64,000 nucleotides of DNA from DATCYX01 sp963714425 (GTDB taxonomy: Bacteria > Chloroflexota > Anaerolineae > Anaerolineales > UBA4823). The position numbers were made by a program, and so were the translations under genes. Positions 1 through 8,080 of the stretch are shown here, piece after piece. Within the stretch, counting starts at the first letter, position 1. Each line of letters begins with the position of its first letter. The notes under the pieces were generated by a model. The model worked only from the letters and a program-made list of their open reading frames with translations, did no database searches and was not told where the DNA came from. The stretch covers positions 248,001-312,000 of the forward strand of contig CAVQOI010000014.1 in the NCBI GenBank assembly GCA_963714425.1, given 5' to 3'.

Positions 1-554
1 ATCGACTGGATGCCAGCGCGAAAGACCTCGGCTTCGAAAGCGCCATAGCCCAGCGAGAGGGCGATGATGGCGCGCAATTCCATGGGGATCGTACGAATTG
101 AATAATCTCTTAATCCAACGAAAAAATTGTTGAGAAAATTGGGGGCAAACTGAGAGAGTCCCCAGGCGCCAAGCCGGTTGACTAAATCGACGTAGATTGG
201 CACCAGGCCAAAGGCAATTATCAGGATGAGAACGACGAGTGGAATGCCGCGTACCACTTCGACATAAATTGTGGCAGCGGTGAAGACAAAAGTGTTTTTG
301 GACATGCGTGCCAGGCCGACAAATAGGCCAATCACAGTGGCAATGGGGAAGGCAATCAGTGTTATGCGCAGTGTTGTGATGACACCCACCTGCATAAACA
401 GGAAGGTATCACGATAATTGTCGTTAGCAAAAATTAAGTAGATAAGAAGAACGCCCGTCCCCACCAGCACAATAGCCCACCATGGAAGACGAGAAAGCGA
501 GCTTGTGGTTGGAACTGCGAGCGGTTTGCGTGTTTTTTCCAGCGACGTTTGCAT
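1..554 (-). CDS. Amino-acid ABC transporter permease (3' part cut by window edge)
   Basis: Integral membrane subunit of a polar amino-acid importer (HisM/GlnP family). I translated it from the reverse strand: it starts at an ATG at 552-554 (MQTSLEKTRK) and is still open at base 1, so about 184 residues are visible. There is a hydrophobic segment near residues 25-42, then the family-typical run VRGIPLVVLI, and at the cut end the EAA loop (GYGAFEAEVFRAGIQSI), which docks the ATPase. It lies downstream of the binding-protein gene (640-1446) on the same strand, as usual for these operons. The ATP-binding subunit is not in the window and may lie beyond base 1. Substrate cannot be read from the sequence. 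Confidence 0.88.
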   Translation of the reverse strand, partial: MQTSLEKTRKPLAVPTTSSLSRLPWWAIVLVGTGVLLIYLIFANDNYRDTFLFMQVGVITTLRITLIAFPIATVIGLFVGLARMSKNTFVFTAATIYVEVVRGIPLVVLILIIAFGLVPIYVDLVNRLGAWGLSQFAPNFLNNFFVGLRDYSIRTIPMELRAIIALSLGYGAFEAEVFRAGIQS

Positions 555-579
555 CGTCCCTCCAATCAGAAGCATTTGA

Positions 580-608
580 CCGGGATGGGGATATTTTCCC
601 CATCCCGG
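580..608 (-). promoter_or_regulatory. Perfect 12-bp hairpin between binding-protein and permease genes
   Basis: Arms 580-591 and 597-608 are exact inverted repeats (CCGGGATGGGGA and its complement) around a 5-nt loop. There is no T-run on either side, so it is a poor terminator. Hairpins here commonly protect the binding-protein message and lower read-through to the permease; that role is inferred from position. Confidence 0.6.
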
Positions 609-639
609 GATTACGCAGAAGCAACGAGCAATTTCGATG

Positions 640-1446
640 TTACTGGATCAACCCCCACTTCGTATTCAGCTCATCGAGGGTACCGTCGTCCTTCATGGAC
701 TGCAGAGCAGCGTCAACCGATGCAGTCAGCTCTGAGCCAGGCGGGAATACAAATGCGAGCGGTTCATCCGATGTAAGCTTCCCACCGATTTTGAGCTGGC
801 CTTCGTACTCTTCCATGAAGCCCAGGGCAGAGATGTTGTCGATAACCACGGCATCTACGTCTTTGGAGATGAGCGCCAGGACAGAGGCAGGAAAGTCCTC
901 GAAGGATTTTATACGCTCGGTGGGGAAGTAATCCTGAGCGACCATCTCGTTGGTGGTACCCAGCTGTGTGCCGACAATTCGGTTGGTATCAGCGAGAAAT
1001 TCTTCCTGGCTGGCAGTCTCATCGACGCGCTGGAGCAATACCTGCCCAACGAAAACGTAAGTCATAGAGAAATCAACAATCTCGTCGCGTTCAGCAGTCA
1101 TGGTGACGCCATCAGCGAGCATATCGTACTCACCTGCCTGCATGGCGGGAAAGATGCCATCCCAGGATGCCTGCTTGAACTCAGGGACGCAGTTCAGGCG
1201 CAGGCAGATCTCGCGCACGGCGTCATAGTCCCAGCCCACACCTTCTCCGCTGGCTTCGTCGATCTTATTGAAAGGTGGGTAGGCGTTCTCGACAGCGACC
1301 GTGATGGTCTCGCCCCCAAGGTCGGGTAATCCTCCTGTGACAGGTGCCTGCTCAGGAGGCGCTTCGGTTGCTTGGGGTCCTGCGCAGGCTGCTAGAAGAA
1401 TGGCTGCAAGCATCAGGATGGTTAGAATCCAACTCGATTTTCTCAT
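640..1446 (-). CDS. Amino-acid ABC transporter substrate-binding lipoprotein
   Basis: Extracytoplasmic solute-binding protein, family 3 type (268 aa). A signal peptide ends in a lipobox (LLAACAG, Cys21), so the mature protein should be lipid-anchored. The body carries typical type II periplasmic-binding features: ITVAVENAYPPFN near the N-terminus, WDGIFPAMQAGEYDMLADG in the middle, and VDAVVIDN before the C-terminal lobe. The ATG at 1446 follows an AAGGAG ribosome site 6-7 nt upstream. The gene is followed by a stable hairpin and then the permease. Polar amino acids are the expected ligands by family; the exact one is unknown. Confidence 0.9.
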   Translation of the reverse strand: MRKSSWILTILMLAAILLAACAGPQATEAPPEQAPVTGGLPDLGGETITVAVENAYPPFNKIDEASGEGVGWDYDAVREICLRLNCVPEFKQASWDGIFPAMQAGEYDMLADGVTMTAERDEIVDFSMTYVFVGQVLLQRVDETASQEEFLADTNRIVGTQLGTTNEMVAQDYFPTERIKSFEDFPASVLALISKDVDAVVIDNISALGFMEEYEGQLKIGGKLTSDEPLAFVFPPGSELTASVDAALQSMKDDGTLDELNTKWGLIQ

Positions 1447-1538
1447 TTTCTCTCTCCTTGTATTGATCTTGGCATCGCCGTTTCGCTGAGTTTTTCGATG
1501 CGACTGCGTAACGGGATATGAAAAGGATAGACTAACTT

Positions 1539-1568
1539 TTCAATTTTTGCAAGAGGTAACGGTATAAT
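1539..1568 (+). promoter_or_regulatory. Possible promoter of the SCP2-like gene
   Basis: A TATAAT box at 1563-1568 lies 70 bp before the start of the SCP2-like gene. The best -35 candidate, TTCAAT at 1539-1544 with an 18-bp spacer, is weak. The 192-bp divergent gap (1447-1638) holds nothing else that I recognise. Confidence 0.35.
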
Positions 1569-1638
1569 CATTATGGGATTTTAGATATTCAATCATCACA
1601 ATTACGTAATTATTATGCGATTGTTACGGAGTTCACCA

Positions 1639-2043
1639 ATGACTCAATTTCCTGCTCCAGACTGGATTGCAACCCTGAAGGATAAGCTTAACAATGATAT
1701 GAGGTACGCAGAGATAGCCCAGAACTGGGAGGGCGACATGCTTTTTGTTATCGAGCCAGCGGGGAATCTTTCACAACCCGTGACCTATTACCTTGATCTT
1801 TGGCACGGGAAGTGCCGCGATGCCTATATCGTTGAGGATTCTGGGCAGATAAAACCGGTGTTCACGCTAAAAGGTACTTATGATAATTACGTTCGGCTTC
1901 TGAAGGGGGAACTGGATCCCATGCAGGCCATGCTAACACGCAAGCTGGGTGTGCAAGGCAATATGGTGGTTATGATGCGGAATGTACCCACCGTCCTGGA
2001 TTTTGTCCGCTGCTGCCGCGAAATTACGGATGGGTATATTTGA
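1639..2043 (+). CDS. SCP-2 sterol-transfer-like domain protein
   Basis: Small cytoplasmic protein of about 134 aa resembling the SCP2 lipid-transfer fold. Features are a central FTLKGTYDNYVRLLKGELDPMQAML stretch split over residues 76-100 (here described, not quoted whole) and the LGVQGNMVVMMR strand typical of the fold's end. The frame is open from an ATG at 1615, but the ATG at 1639 has a GGAG site 7 nt upstream, so I start there (MTQFPAPDW). Function in such stand-alone bacterial SCP2 proteins is usually unproven; lipid or acyl-CoA binding is the family expectation. It precedes the TPR/LCP gene pair by 55 bp and could be cotranscribed with it. Confidence 0.7.
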   Translation: MTQFPAPDWIATLKDKLNNDMRYAEIAQNWEGDMLFVIEPAGNLSQPVTYYLDLWHGKCRDAYIVEDSGQIKPVFTLKGTYDNYVRLLKGELDPMQAMLTRKLGVQGNMVVMMRNVPTVLDFVRCCREITDGYI

Positions 2044-2098
2044 GCGGGAACCAGACTGAAGGAAAATTCGTCATCACTTAGAGGTTTCTACAGATTAT

Positions 2099-3343
2099 AT
2101 GCTTCTGCATACACAAAATGAAGGCGCTCCATCGACTGCGGGGAGTAAAAAGCCGTCGTTCTCTTGCTTGTTCCTGATATTTTTCTCAATTGTGGTAATT
2201 TTGTCAGCGACAGGGCTGAGTGCCATGGCAGGTAACCGCGCGGCTCTGCGTGAATACCAGACAACACAACGGCTTGAGACACTAAAATCACTCGAAGAGC
2301 AGTACCAGCTGGGCCTTCAGGATTTGGAGGCAGGGCGACTCGACCTGGCACGCCAGCGTTTCGAGTATGTTCTCAACAGTGATCCTGGTTTCCCCGGCGT
2401 GGCAGAAATGTTGATCCAGGTTGCCCAAGTGTTGTATGCAACCTCCACTCCCACAGCAATCCCCCCAAGTGCAACACCCACGCCCACTCAGGACCTGCGC
2501 CCGGTGCAGGATTTATTTGCTCAGGCTCAGAGCGATTATTCCGGGGGAAATTGGACGGGCACAATTGACGTATTATTAGCTTTACGAAAAGAGGATCCTT
2601 CTTATAGAGTGGTGGAAGTCGATAGCTTGTTATATCGTTCTTTACGCCATCGCGGCGTAGAAAAGATCCGCGCAGAAGCCAGCCTCGAAGGCGGATTGTA
2701 CGACCTATCGCTGGCTGAAAGCTTTGGTCCTCTCGATTCGACTGCGCAAAACTGGCGGAATCTGGCGCGTATCTACGTGATCGGCTTGGGATTTTGGGAA
2801 GTCTACCCGGAGCTTGCTGTGTATTATTTTGCACAAGTCTCTGCGGCTGCTCCTGGATTGCGGGATGCTTCCGGCTGGACCGCCTCGGGCCGATACTGGG
2901 CTTCGCTCGTCCAGTATGGAGATTGGCTGGCTGCACAGGAAGATTGGTGCACAGCTGCGGAACAATATGTGGCAGCGCTGGCACGGGGGAGTGATGCTGC
3001 ACTTGCTGAAAAGGCAGAGAATGCGCGCATAAAATGCTCTCCGCCTACGAATACACCCCGCCCTTCCAGTACGGCTACGGAATCAATCCCTTCGCTAACC
3101 CTGCCAGCAGACACACCCACAGCGACCTCATCGGGTGGGATACCTACGACTACACTAACCCAAACGACGACGAATACCCCAGGGGTGACTTGCCAGCCCT
3201 CAACAACCCCAACCCCCACTCAATCTCCGCTTCCAGCATTTACGAATACCCAGCCGCCCCCGCCAAGCAGCACGCCGGCTCCCTTGCCAACCCAAGAGCC
3301 AACGGGGACAACGTCAGCGCCTTATCCGGTAGTGACTCGATGA
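2099..3343 (+). CDS. Membrane-anchored TPR-like protein with Thr/Pro-rich tail
   Basis: A 414-aa protein with one N-terminal transmembrane or signal-anchor segment (residues about 21-43). Next is a helical repeat region with TPR character (YQLGLQDLEAGRLDLARQRF), a short Pro/Thr linker near 115-130, more helical repeats to about 310, and a long Thr/Ser/Pro-rich low-complexity tail to the end. Such tails are common in exported Chloroflexota proteins and probably act as extracellular spacers. No enzyme motif is visible. Its stop codon overlaps the start of the LCP gene (ATGA at 3340-3343), which suggests translational coupling and a shared envelope role. Named function is unknown. Confidence 0.8.
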   Translation: MLLHTQNEGAPSTAGSKKPSFSCLFLIFFSIVVILSATGLSAMAGNRAALREYQTTQRLETLKSLEEQYQLGLQDLEAGRLDLARQRFEYVLNSDPGFPGVAEMLIQVAQVLYATSTPTAIPPSATPTPTQDLRPVQDLFAQAQSDYSGGNWTGTIDVLLALRKEDPSYRVVEVDSLLYRSLRHRGVEKIRAEASLEGGLYDLSLAESFGPLDSTAQNWRNLARIYVIGLGFWEVYPELAVYYFAQVSAAAPGLRDASGWTASGRYWASLVQYGDWLAAQEDWCTAAEQYVAALARGSDAALAEKAENARIKCSPPTNTPRPSSTATESIPSLTLPADTPTATSSGGIPTTTLTQTTTNTPGVTCQPSTTPTPTQSPLPAFTNTQPPPPSSTPAPLPTQEPTGTTSAPYPVVTR

Positions 3344-4782
3344 GTGGTGAACCAGTGAATTCCGATCGTAAGTTACTGTCAAATCTATCCTGGCGCACAT
3401 GGCTGATGCGCGGTCTCGGGCTCTTGCTGACCCTGATTATCTCCTGTCTGGCTGCAGTCGGGTCATATACCCTCTCGCACCAGCTCACGACACAAAATCT
3501 CACCATCATCCGGGCTGGAAGTCCGGATCTTGTGGAAAGTCAGGGAACGCAGCTACCGGGTGAACAGCCTCAACCTGGAGGTGCTGGTGGTCAAACTCGT
3601 CTGGTGGAGCCTTCCTTAACACCTTGGGATGGCGCCAGCCGGGTGACTGTCTTACTCCTAGGGCTGGATTACCGAGACTGGGGGTCTGGTACAGATTATT
3701 CGCGCAGCGATACCATGATCCTGTTAACTTTAGACCCACTGTCAAGATCGGCTGGGATTCTGTCAATCCCACGGGATATGTGGGTACCCATCCCGGGCTT
3801 CAAACATGGAAAGATCAATACCGGTTACTATCTTGGGGAAGCTTATAAACTCCCTGGTGGCGGACCGGGATTGGCAGTGAAGACAGTGGAGCAATTCCTG
3901 GGCGTGCCGATAAACTATTATGCCCAGATTGATTTTGCTGCTTTTGAGAAGTTTATTGACGAGATTGGTGGGGTCAAGATAGATGTCCCTGCTCCCATCA
4001 CAGTGGACATGCTGGGAGATGGCTATCGCACCCAAAAGAAGCTAAAACCTGGGGTCCAGGTATTGCCGGGTGATATTGCACTGGCATATGCCCGAGCGCG
4101 GCATACAGAAGGGGGTGATTTCGACCGGGCAGAACGCCAGCAGCAGGTTATCTTGGGGATACGAAATCGTATACTGAGGTTTGATATGCTCCCGCTGCTG
4201 ATCGACAAGAAAGATGTCCTCTATAATGAATTGTCCGCGGGCATCCATACGAATATGACCTTAGACCAGCTCATTCGACTTGCCGTCATCGCAAGCCAAG
4301 TGCCTGAGGAGAATATAAGTCGTGGCGTGTTAGGCAAGGGCTTTGTGCTGTTTGGAAAATCTCCAGACAACCTCAGTATTCTCATACCCCTGGCGGATAA
4401 AATTCACACTTTGCGGGACTCGATTTTCGCTAACAGTGGAGCATTAAGCCCCCAAACTCCTGGGAATGAGCAGGAGCGCATGCTGGCCGAAGGAGCAAGC
4501 GTAGTAATAAAGAATCAGAGCCGGACTGCTGGCCTGGCAGACCGTACCCGACAGCTCCTTGAAACTCAAGGTGTGTCGGTAGGTTCAGTCGAGGAAAATC
4601 CAGGAAATTTGACGCTGACAACGCTGGTCGATCATACGGGGAATCCATTTACCGCTCAATATCTTGTCAGCATGCTGAGTATCAATCCATTGAAGATTAT
4701 TTTCGACGAAGATCCTTCCCAAGGGGTTGATGTCGAGGTAATTTTGGGGGATGATTGGGCGCGAAAGATCCCACAGCCCTAA
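3340..4782 (+). CDS. LytR-CpsA-Psr (LCP) family cell-wall glycopolymer transferase
   Basis: LCP enzymes transfer undecaprenyl-linked glycopolymers to peptidoglycan or surface acceptors. I start at the ATG overlapping the upstream stop (3340), giving 480 aa. The frame is open further upstream, but only through the Thr/Pro tail of the previous gene. A transmembrane segment spans about 22-46 and the catalytic LCP domain about 102-275. Expected charged residues are present: SRSDT (R122, D124), SIPRD (R145, D146), and the later YARARH and DFDRAERQ motifs. The C-terminus (about 385-480) matches a LytR C-terminal domain. It acts outside the membrane. The downstream neighbour is convergent with no gap. 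Confidence 0.92.
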   Translation: MSGEPVNSDRKLLSNLSWRTWLMRGLGLLLTLIISCLAAVGSYTLSHQLTTQNLTIIRAGSPDLVESQGTQLPGEQPQPGGAGGQTRLVEPSLTPWDGASRVTVLLLGLDYRDWGSGTDYSRSDTMILLTLDPLSRSAGILSIPRDMWVPIPGFKHGKINTGYYLGEAYKLPGGGPGLAVKTVEQFLGVPINYYAQIDFAAFEKFIDEIGGVKIDVPAPITVDMLGDGYRTQKKLKPGVQVLPGDIALAYARARHTEGGDFDRAERQQQVILGIRNRILRFDMLPLLIDKKDVLYNELSAGIHTNMTLDQLIRLAVIASQVPEENISRGVLGKGFVLFGKSPDNLSILIPLADKIHTLRDSIFANSGALSPQTPGNEQERMLAEGASVVIKNQSRTAGLADRTRQLLETQGVSVGSVEENPGNLTLTTLVDHTGNPFTAQYLVSMLSINPLKIIFDEDPSQGVDVEVILGDDWARKIPQP

Positions 4783-7071
4783 CTAGAAAAAGCGCATTTG
4801 TGGGGATTCGAAGGTGAGCGAATCCTGTGTAAGAAGGTGATCGAAGGTTTCAAGCGAGATTACCGGGTTCTGAGCCAGCCAACGTACCTGGCGGAATTTA
4901 ACCATGCGCCAGCCCTCTTCAATTGCCTGGCGCAGGCGAGGGTCGTTTTGGATTTTATATGCCACCAGATTTGCTCGTCCGCCTGGAAACACGATTAATG
5001 ACCTGTCAGATGAGTATTCACGATTGAAGATGATATCGCTAACCACCGCAGAAGTGATTACATACCAGGCATATGCCAACCTGCCGGTTTTATCTCGCCA
5101 GATGACAGGCGTTTCACCTTCTACCTGGTATCCGAGGAGTCCGGCAATTTCGCGTAGCAGCGAACGGATATTATTCAGATCTTTTTGGCGGGCTGCTTCA
5201 GTATTTTGGGCCGAGAGGCGCCAATGACCACTCTGAGGTGGAAATTCCTCCCCGTACGATCCGAGGCATGTTTGGATGAGTTCCGCAGAGGGTGTGAGCA
5301 GGCCTGGGAATGCAGCCGATATGGCTGCATAAAGGTCGGAGAGGGGATGGTCAGGTTGGGAGATCAGATAACCAGTAAGCTCTTCTTCAACTCTGTCAGG
5401 AAGAGGCGGAGAACAATCGTCTATTTCGCGTAGCCACCATAGCCCAACGTCCAACGCTTTATCGCTACCGCCGTAGCGTAAGAATCCCCCTCGATAAGTG
5501 AGTGCCTCTTCGATAATATCGTTGAATTGCGAAAGATCCTCCGCAGGCGAGCGTTCCGAGTTGACCCAGGCATTATCCCCGCAGAGCGATTGCAGGATGG
5601 CGGCATGCAGGTTCAAGTAGGTTGATGGTTCGCCCCGCTCTCGCAGGTACTGGAGTGCTGCCAGGCGCGCATGCGGGACTTCATCTCTGACCAAATTATG
5701 TGGAGGGTTGCCCAGAGTGGACTGCCGCCAAGATATTTGTGCATGTCCGCCAGCAGCAGGCATCGCCAGGCCAATAAAATCAAATCCAATTCGACCATTG
5801 CTGATCATCACCGCTGAGAGATATCCGGGTTCAACCTCACCGACCAATCCAAATAGGGGTGTGCCTTTCTCAAGCACCGGAGAAAGGTATTCGAGAACTG
5901 CATACAAAGCCGTAGTATGCCACGCCCAATCATATCGGCGTCTGCGCAGAACTGACTTGAATGGACCAAGTGCATCTGTACCCCATAGCCAGCCTGCCCA
6001 TAAGGCCGACAGTGTCCAATATGCCTGGTTAGGGCGTGGAAATGCTGTTACAACCGCATCGATGGGAGAGCCGGAGAGATTGGTAACCAATTCACGTAAT
6101 CGGCCTTCGTAGATACAAATACCTCCAGAGTTTGGGGGCAAATCTGGCCAAATGGTCATTGGAATTCCAGCCTGAGTAGTAGCCCATTGGGAAATCGCAT
6201 CTTCGAGTGCAATCCAGACGTTGTATTCCCTGAATTTTGGTGGGATCGTCAAGGCGCGTGGTCGAGCCCGTCCACTCGGATAGGGCCATAGCGTATTTGC
6301 CTGGTCGCATACACTCAAGAGCAGAGCGATGATCTGGTTGCGCATCTCAGAATCCAGGGGCAAACTGTCGATTTTATTAATTAGAGTGAAAACTGCATAT
6401 ACCGCTCGCGGGAGGTAGACAGCTATAGCCTCTTCGACGTGACGCCGATCGGGATCGTGAAGAGCAGCAACTCTCTCCAGCGCTCTTGCATAGTGCAACC
6501 CACTCGATGTATAGGTAGCTGCCCGTGCAATGTCAGCATCATTGGCGGGAAATTCCCCGCCTGTATCGCAATTCGGGCAATGGTAAATGCGAGCTATTGG
6601 GCGTGGACCTGAAGCACCTTCCTCTTTCTCCTTGAAATCTTCATCCCCTCGTTCCCAGATATAGGCTGAGGCTTCAACGTCTGTTCCACAATGGTCACAT
6701 TGGGTCAAATAGAGAGAGCGAAGGTGGAGTTCCAACCGCTCATCACCTCTACGTGCGGCTGCTAGCTTAGCTAAGGCAGCTCGTAGGCTCTCCTCGGTCG
6801 GAGGGGATGCTTCCATCTCGAGTAGGAAGCGTGCAATTGGGTTATTGGCGGCGATTAAGACACGGTACCCTGCACGTGCAGCTTCTACCGCAATCCTGGG
6901 TGTGGAGCCAAAAGGGTCGAGGATCCAGGGTTGGGCTTGACCAGCTGATCTATTCGGAATGTTAGCATGAAGCCAATTCTCGACCACACCTTGCGGAAGG
7001 GGGGGCAAGAACCGCGCCAGGGGAGTAGGCCTTGTGATCGGGAGTCCATAGAAATAGGTGTTTGCAGACAT
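4783..7071 (-). CDS. Degenerate DNA methyltransferase-like protein with zinc ribbon
   Basis: A protein of about 762 aa resembling large adenine-specific DNA methylases of the DUF1156/N6-methylase type. Residues 49-63 (WILDPFGSTPRIAVE) look like the SAM-binding motif I, and ANNPIARFL (75-83) follows as expected. CxxC pairs at 125/128 and 165/168 form a zinc ribbon. Motif IV, normally DPPY, reads TAFPRPNQAYW (342-352), so catalysis is doubtful. I use the ATG at 7071; a TTG at 7086 would add five residues, and neither has a clear ribosome site. No restriction gene is nearby. It follows the LysM gene and ends where the LCP gene ends. It could be a non-catalytic DNA-binding relative. Confidence 0.65.
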   Translation of the reverse strand: MSANTYFYGLPITRPTPLARFLPPLPQGVVENWLHANIPNRSAGQAQPWILDPFGSTPRIAVEAARAGYRVLIAANNPIARFLLEMEASPPTEESLRAALAKLAAARRGDERLELHLRSLYLTQCDHCGTDVEASAYIWERGDEDFKEKEEGASGPRPIARIYHCPNCDTGGEFPANDADIARAATYTSSGLHYARALERVAALHDPDRRHVEEAIAVYLPRAVYAVFTLINKIDSLPLDSEMRNQIIALLLSVCDQANTLWPYPSGRARPRALTIPPKFREYNVWIALEDAISQWATTQAGIPMTIWPDLPPNSGGICIYEGRLRELVTNLSGSPIDAVVTAFPRPNQAYWTLSALWAGWLWGTDALGPFKSVLRRRRYDWAWHTTALYAVLEYLSPVLEKGTPLFGLVGEVEPGYLSAVMISNGRIGFDFIGLAMPAAGGHAQISWRQSTLGNPPHNLVRDEVPHARLAALQYLRERGEPSTYLNLHAAILQSLCGDNAWVNSERSPAEDLSQFNDIIEEALTYRGGFLRYGGSDKALDVGLWWLREIDDCSPPLPDRVEEELTGYLISQPDHPLSDLYAAISAAFPGLLTPSAELIQTCLGSYGEEFPPQSGHWRLSAQNTEAARQKDLNNIRSLLREIAGLLGYQVEGETPVIWRDKTGRLAYAWYVITSAVVSDIIFNREYSSDRSLIVFPGGRANLVAYKIQNDPRLRQAIEEGWRMVKFRQVRWLAQNPVISLETFDHLLTQDSLTFESPQMRFF

Positions 7072-7141
7072 GATGGTTGTCTGCAAGTAGTATATAGAAA
7101 TATTCGAAAATGTAAAAGGGTGGATTTATTTACAGTTCGAT

Positions 7142-8077
7142 CTATGGATTGGCTTCGGATGGTACGGGAACAATAATCCAGCGTTGTGGCAAGATGCGCT
7201 CCGCCTCTCCTAGCGAGTTATAACGGCGAAGATCTATCGATGAGACGTTATAGACAGCTGCTAAATCTGAGACTGTAGTCTCTGATATGATAAATACTGG
7301 TTGGAAGGCGATCAAACCGATATCGTTGATCACACCAGGGAGAATGATAAGTACCTGATCGGGCTGGATTGATATTCCCTGCGCTAGTGAATTGACCACG
7401 GTAATCACGTCGCTTCGGGTATTGTACGTTGAGGCGATAACCTGAAGACTCTCGCCAGCTCTCACCCTGTGCAGGTTGTACATTGCATTTGGACCAAACG
7501 GTGTTCCGATATCTGGTCCGGGAGTGGGTGGCGGCAGGGTCTGTGTCGCAGTTGGGATGGGTGTAGGAGTTACTGAAGGGGCAGGGGTGAGGGTAAGGGT
7601 TGGGATGGGTGTGGAGCTCGGAGCGAGTACCGTCAGGGATTGGGAAGTTTCGGTCGCAGCGAAGTATTCAGCTTCCTGGGTTTGTACTGATGCGAGTGCC
7701 AGCGCCTCCGCTTGGGAAGTTCCTATCCATCTGGTTACAAGCCAGCTAAAAAGGATCAACCCGACCAATACGGAAGTCATGATCACACCGAGACCCAACC
7801 CTGGCGGCAGAATCAACCCCTTCGGGACAGGTTGCACACCTTCCGGAAGGTTTACGGGAGATATCGTTTGAAAAACAATACAATTCTCATAACGACCCGA
7901 AAGACAGGTCTCCTCCTGGTATGCGAGGGTGATGGTTGCCGGGGGAGAGAAGCGATGGCAGCGGTTACCTGGACTCGGGAAACCAAAACGGGTTTCTTGA
8001 TCCTTTGCAATCCCTAGAAGGGGGCAGGAGAGTTCGTAGGAATGAGTCTCTTCTGGAGGTCGATCCGCAGTGCTCAT
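7142..8077 (-). CDS. LysM-domain membrane protein with N-terminal cysteine motif
   Basis: A 311-aa protein. The N-terminus has a compact Cys motif (CPLLG at 18, C40-H41, C58, C66) that looks like a metal site. A transmembrane helix follows at about 97-115, then a Thr/Pro-rich linker (about 150-190), one clear LysM domain (about 202-247, HRVRAGESLQVIASTYN) and a second weaker one (about 262-305). LysM domains bind N-acetylglucosamine polymers, so the C-terminal part should face peptidoglycan outside the membrane and the Cys domain should be cytoplasmic. It begins 3 bp after pyk. The topology is predicted, and the role of the Cys domain is unknown. Confidence 0.8.
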   Translation of the reverse strand: MSTADRPPEETHSYELSCPLLGIAKDQETRFGFPSPGNRCHRFSPPATITLAYQEETCLSGRYENCIVFQTISPVNLPEGVQPVPKGLILPPGLGLGVIMTSVLVGLILFSWLVTRWIGTSQAEALALASVQTQEAEYFAATETSQSLTVLAPSSTPIPTLTLTPAPSVTPTPIPTATQTLPPPTPGPDIGTPFGPNAMYNLHRVRAGESLQVIASTYNTRSDVITVVNSLAQGISIQPDQVLIILPGVINDIGLIAFQPVFIISETTVSDLAAVYNVSSIDLRRYNSLGEAERILPQRWIIVPVPSEANP

Positions 8078-8080
8078 AGG

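Noticed and set aside
482..931. 149-codon plus-strand ORF
   Set aside because: Antisense to the permease start and binding-protein end, both of which are well supported.
2373..3002. 209-codon minus-strand ORF
   Set aside because: Antisense to the TPR-like protein; no recognisable domain or ribosome site.
3034..3339. Upstream in-frame extension of the LCP gene
   Set aside because: It only reads through the Thr/Pro-rich tail of the preceding gene in another frame; the ATGA overlap at 3340 is the natural start and puts the membrane helix near the N-terminus.
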